DNA of 64,000 nt from the NCBI GenBank assembly GCA_022410635.1, contig JAJVDF010000359.1:859846-923845 (forward strand), in the 5' to 3' direction. This document shows, one piece after another, positions 62,791-64,000 of the stretch (positions are counted from its first letter, which is position 1; each line of letters opens with the position of its first letter). The position numbers and the translations under genes were made by a program. The notes under the pieces were generated by a model. That model worked only from the letters and a program-made list of their open reading frames with translations. It did not search any database and had not been told where the DNA came from. This DNA comes from Tretioscincus oriximinensis. Its lineage: Eukaryota > Chordata > Lepidosauria > Squamata > Gymnophthalmidae.

Positions 62791-62880
62791 AGGAGGGAGG
62801 GAGGGAGAAAAGCAGAAAAGGAGGGAGGGAGGGGAGGATGAAAAGGAGGGAGGGAAAGAGGGAACTGAAAAGAAAGCCAG
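62791..62880. repeat. (GGGA)n purine tract
   Basis: GGAGGGAGGGAGGGAG words extending from the SINE-A tail. Confidence 0.88.
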
Positions 62881-63863
62881 GGGAGAAAGATGGGAGGGCA
62901 AAATGCCTTGACTGATTCATGCAGCAGGGACAGCCAAGCAGCCCCTTAAAGTAGACCACCATATGCCCATTTATATTTCCATATATCAGGGAAGAGGCCC
63001 ACCCAGAAGGAAGGGTTGATCCCGGCCTTCTTTCCCCCTGCCCAATTCATGNCTCCCCTAGTAGGATTCCTTGTGGAAATCAGAGGCCAGGAAGCAACCG
63101 GGAGCCGCATCCCACCCTGGCAGCCCCCCGAGATTCCTTCCCAGGAAGAACTGTGTGGCTCCAACTGTCTCAAAACGGTTTGCATTGCTGGACGCCCAGA
63201 AAGGCCAGAAGCTCCTCCACCCCTCAGTCCAGGCAGGGCAAGGCAGGGATTCCACTTTTCTCCCCCACCGACAGGGGATCAGGAATGGCCCCTGCTGTGC
63301 GCAGGAGGAGGGGCTGGAGCCACTGGTGCTGTGTTTTCCTGCCCGTCTCCTTGCCACTGGAGGTGCCTTTTGCAGCCGAGCTGAAGGAGAGGTTGCATCC
63401 GGCACTGTTTCCTGCCTGATAACAGCCAGCGGGGACCCTCCAGGCGGATGTTATGAAGCCTGGTGCTACCTTCATGTGTAAGAGAAGGCGGAGGAAAAAT
63501 CACGACTTGTTTATCCTTCCAGAAAAACATGGTTTCCCCCCCACACGCTCCCTCCCTCCCACCCCTCGGCCTTCCTCGTCGCCCTCCCTGCCAGCCCACG
63601 TAGGCACCTGGCACGGAAACGCTGGCAAAAGCATTGCAAGGGAGGCAGCAATAGGCCGGCTTTCTCGGAACCCCCCTCGGCCCCCAGAATGTGTGCAGGG
63701 GGGGCTCCCAGACTCCCCAGGCAGGTTACTGTGGCCACAGGGGTACAGACTGGGTGCAGCTCAGGGCAGTTTCCCTGGCAGAAGTGTGGAAACGGTTTGT
63801 CACTACCAACTTCTCAGAGAAGAAAAAACAAGAAATGCGGCTTTCCCTTTCCCTAGGAAGGAT
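62881..63863. other. GC-richer unassigned sequence
   Basis: Overlapping open frames of 70-142 codons on both strands (63016-63903) reflect GC composition. No domain, no consistent splice sites. Nothing called. Confidence 0.35.
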
Positions 63864-64000
63864 GTCCAGCAAAGGAGCTAGCAGCACTTTGAGACTAACT
63901 TGAGAAAAGTGGTCGGCATAAGCTTTCGTAGACAGGTCTACTTCTTCAGATGCATCTAACTTGAGAAAAGTGGTTGGCATAAGCTTTCGTAGACAGGTCT
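63864..64000 (-). repeat. CATCTGAAG repeat, tandem 61-bp units, cut by window end
   Basis: One full unit from GTCCAGCAAAGGAGCTAGCA, then CTAACTTGAGAAAAGTGG recurs at a 61-bp period (63895 and 63956) with one difference. The array continues past the window end. Confidence 0.9.

Noticed and set aside
63071..63481. 136-codon frame near the right edge
   Set aside because: Overlapping open frames in several phases on both strands indicate composition, not coding.

Overview
The window is vertebrate nuclear DNA, most likely from a squamate reptile. The evidence is the mixture of repeats: several CR1 retrotransposon subfamilies, L2 pieces, a BovB piece, an R4/Dong-type relic, a SPIN-like hAT element, a Tc1-like element and tRNA-derived SINEs with 3' ends like those known from lizards. 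About 60% of the window is recognisable repeat. Scattered single N bases and one 840-base N run (35092-35931) mark it as draft assembly. It holds no bacterial features, no CRISPR array and no stand-alone tRNA or rRNA gene.

Two known genes are recognisable, both on the + strand. The last coding exon of PINX1 (telomerase inhibitor, G-patch family) lies at 23345-23902, with its 3' UTR and poly(A) signal. The last exon of SOX7 (SoxF transcription factor) lies at 50155-51032. Order and orientation (PINX1 then SOX7) match the human 8p23.1 locus as I recall it. SOX7 exon 1 is not visible. A CpG-rich block surrounds the N run, and I infer that exon 1 is inside that run, which would give a SOX7 intron of roughly 14 kb. 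Everything left of 23345 would then be PINX1 intron. A third, unidentified + strand terminal exon candidate with a TPR-like reading frame lies at 53203-53317.

Names used below. CR1-T: CR1 copies whose 3' end is a (TTATGTTC)-type repeat. CR1-A: CR1 copies ending in (ATTCTATG)-type repeats. SINE-A: tRNA-derived SINE with the B box GGTTCGATTCC. SINE-B: tRNA-derived SINE with the B-box-like GGTTTCGAAGCCC. Hairpin element: palindromic repeat built on the core GACTATGGCAGGCCCC. CATCTGAAG repeat: short repeat containing CATCTGAAGAAGTAGAC. Foldback element: about 200-bp inverted-repeat element with ends GGCTGACC/GGTCAGCC.

Layout: 1-23.3 kb is inferred PINX1 intron full of CR1, L2, BovB, R4 and nested SINEs. 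23.3-24.2 kb is the PINX1 3' end. 24.7-26.1 kb is a CR1-A with a nearly intact reverse transcriptase frame. 26-34.7 kb is intergenic, with SPIN, a GC-rich hAT element and a perfect 90-bp palindrome. 34.8-36.5 kb is the CpG island and gap (SOX7 promoter and exon 1 inferred). 36.5-50.15 kb is the inferred SOX7 intron with a 740-bp polypyrimidine tract. 50.15-51.4 kb is SOX7 exon 2 and 3' UTR. 51.4-64 kb is downstream sequence with nested hAT and SINE copies, CR1 copies and the orphan exon.

The most unusual repeat content is a recurrent chimera of CR1 tail and hairpin element (six loci sharing junctions), a foldback family with 10-bp target duplications, and the 90/90 palindrome.
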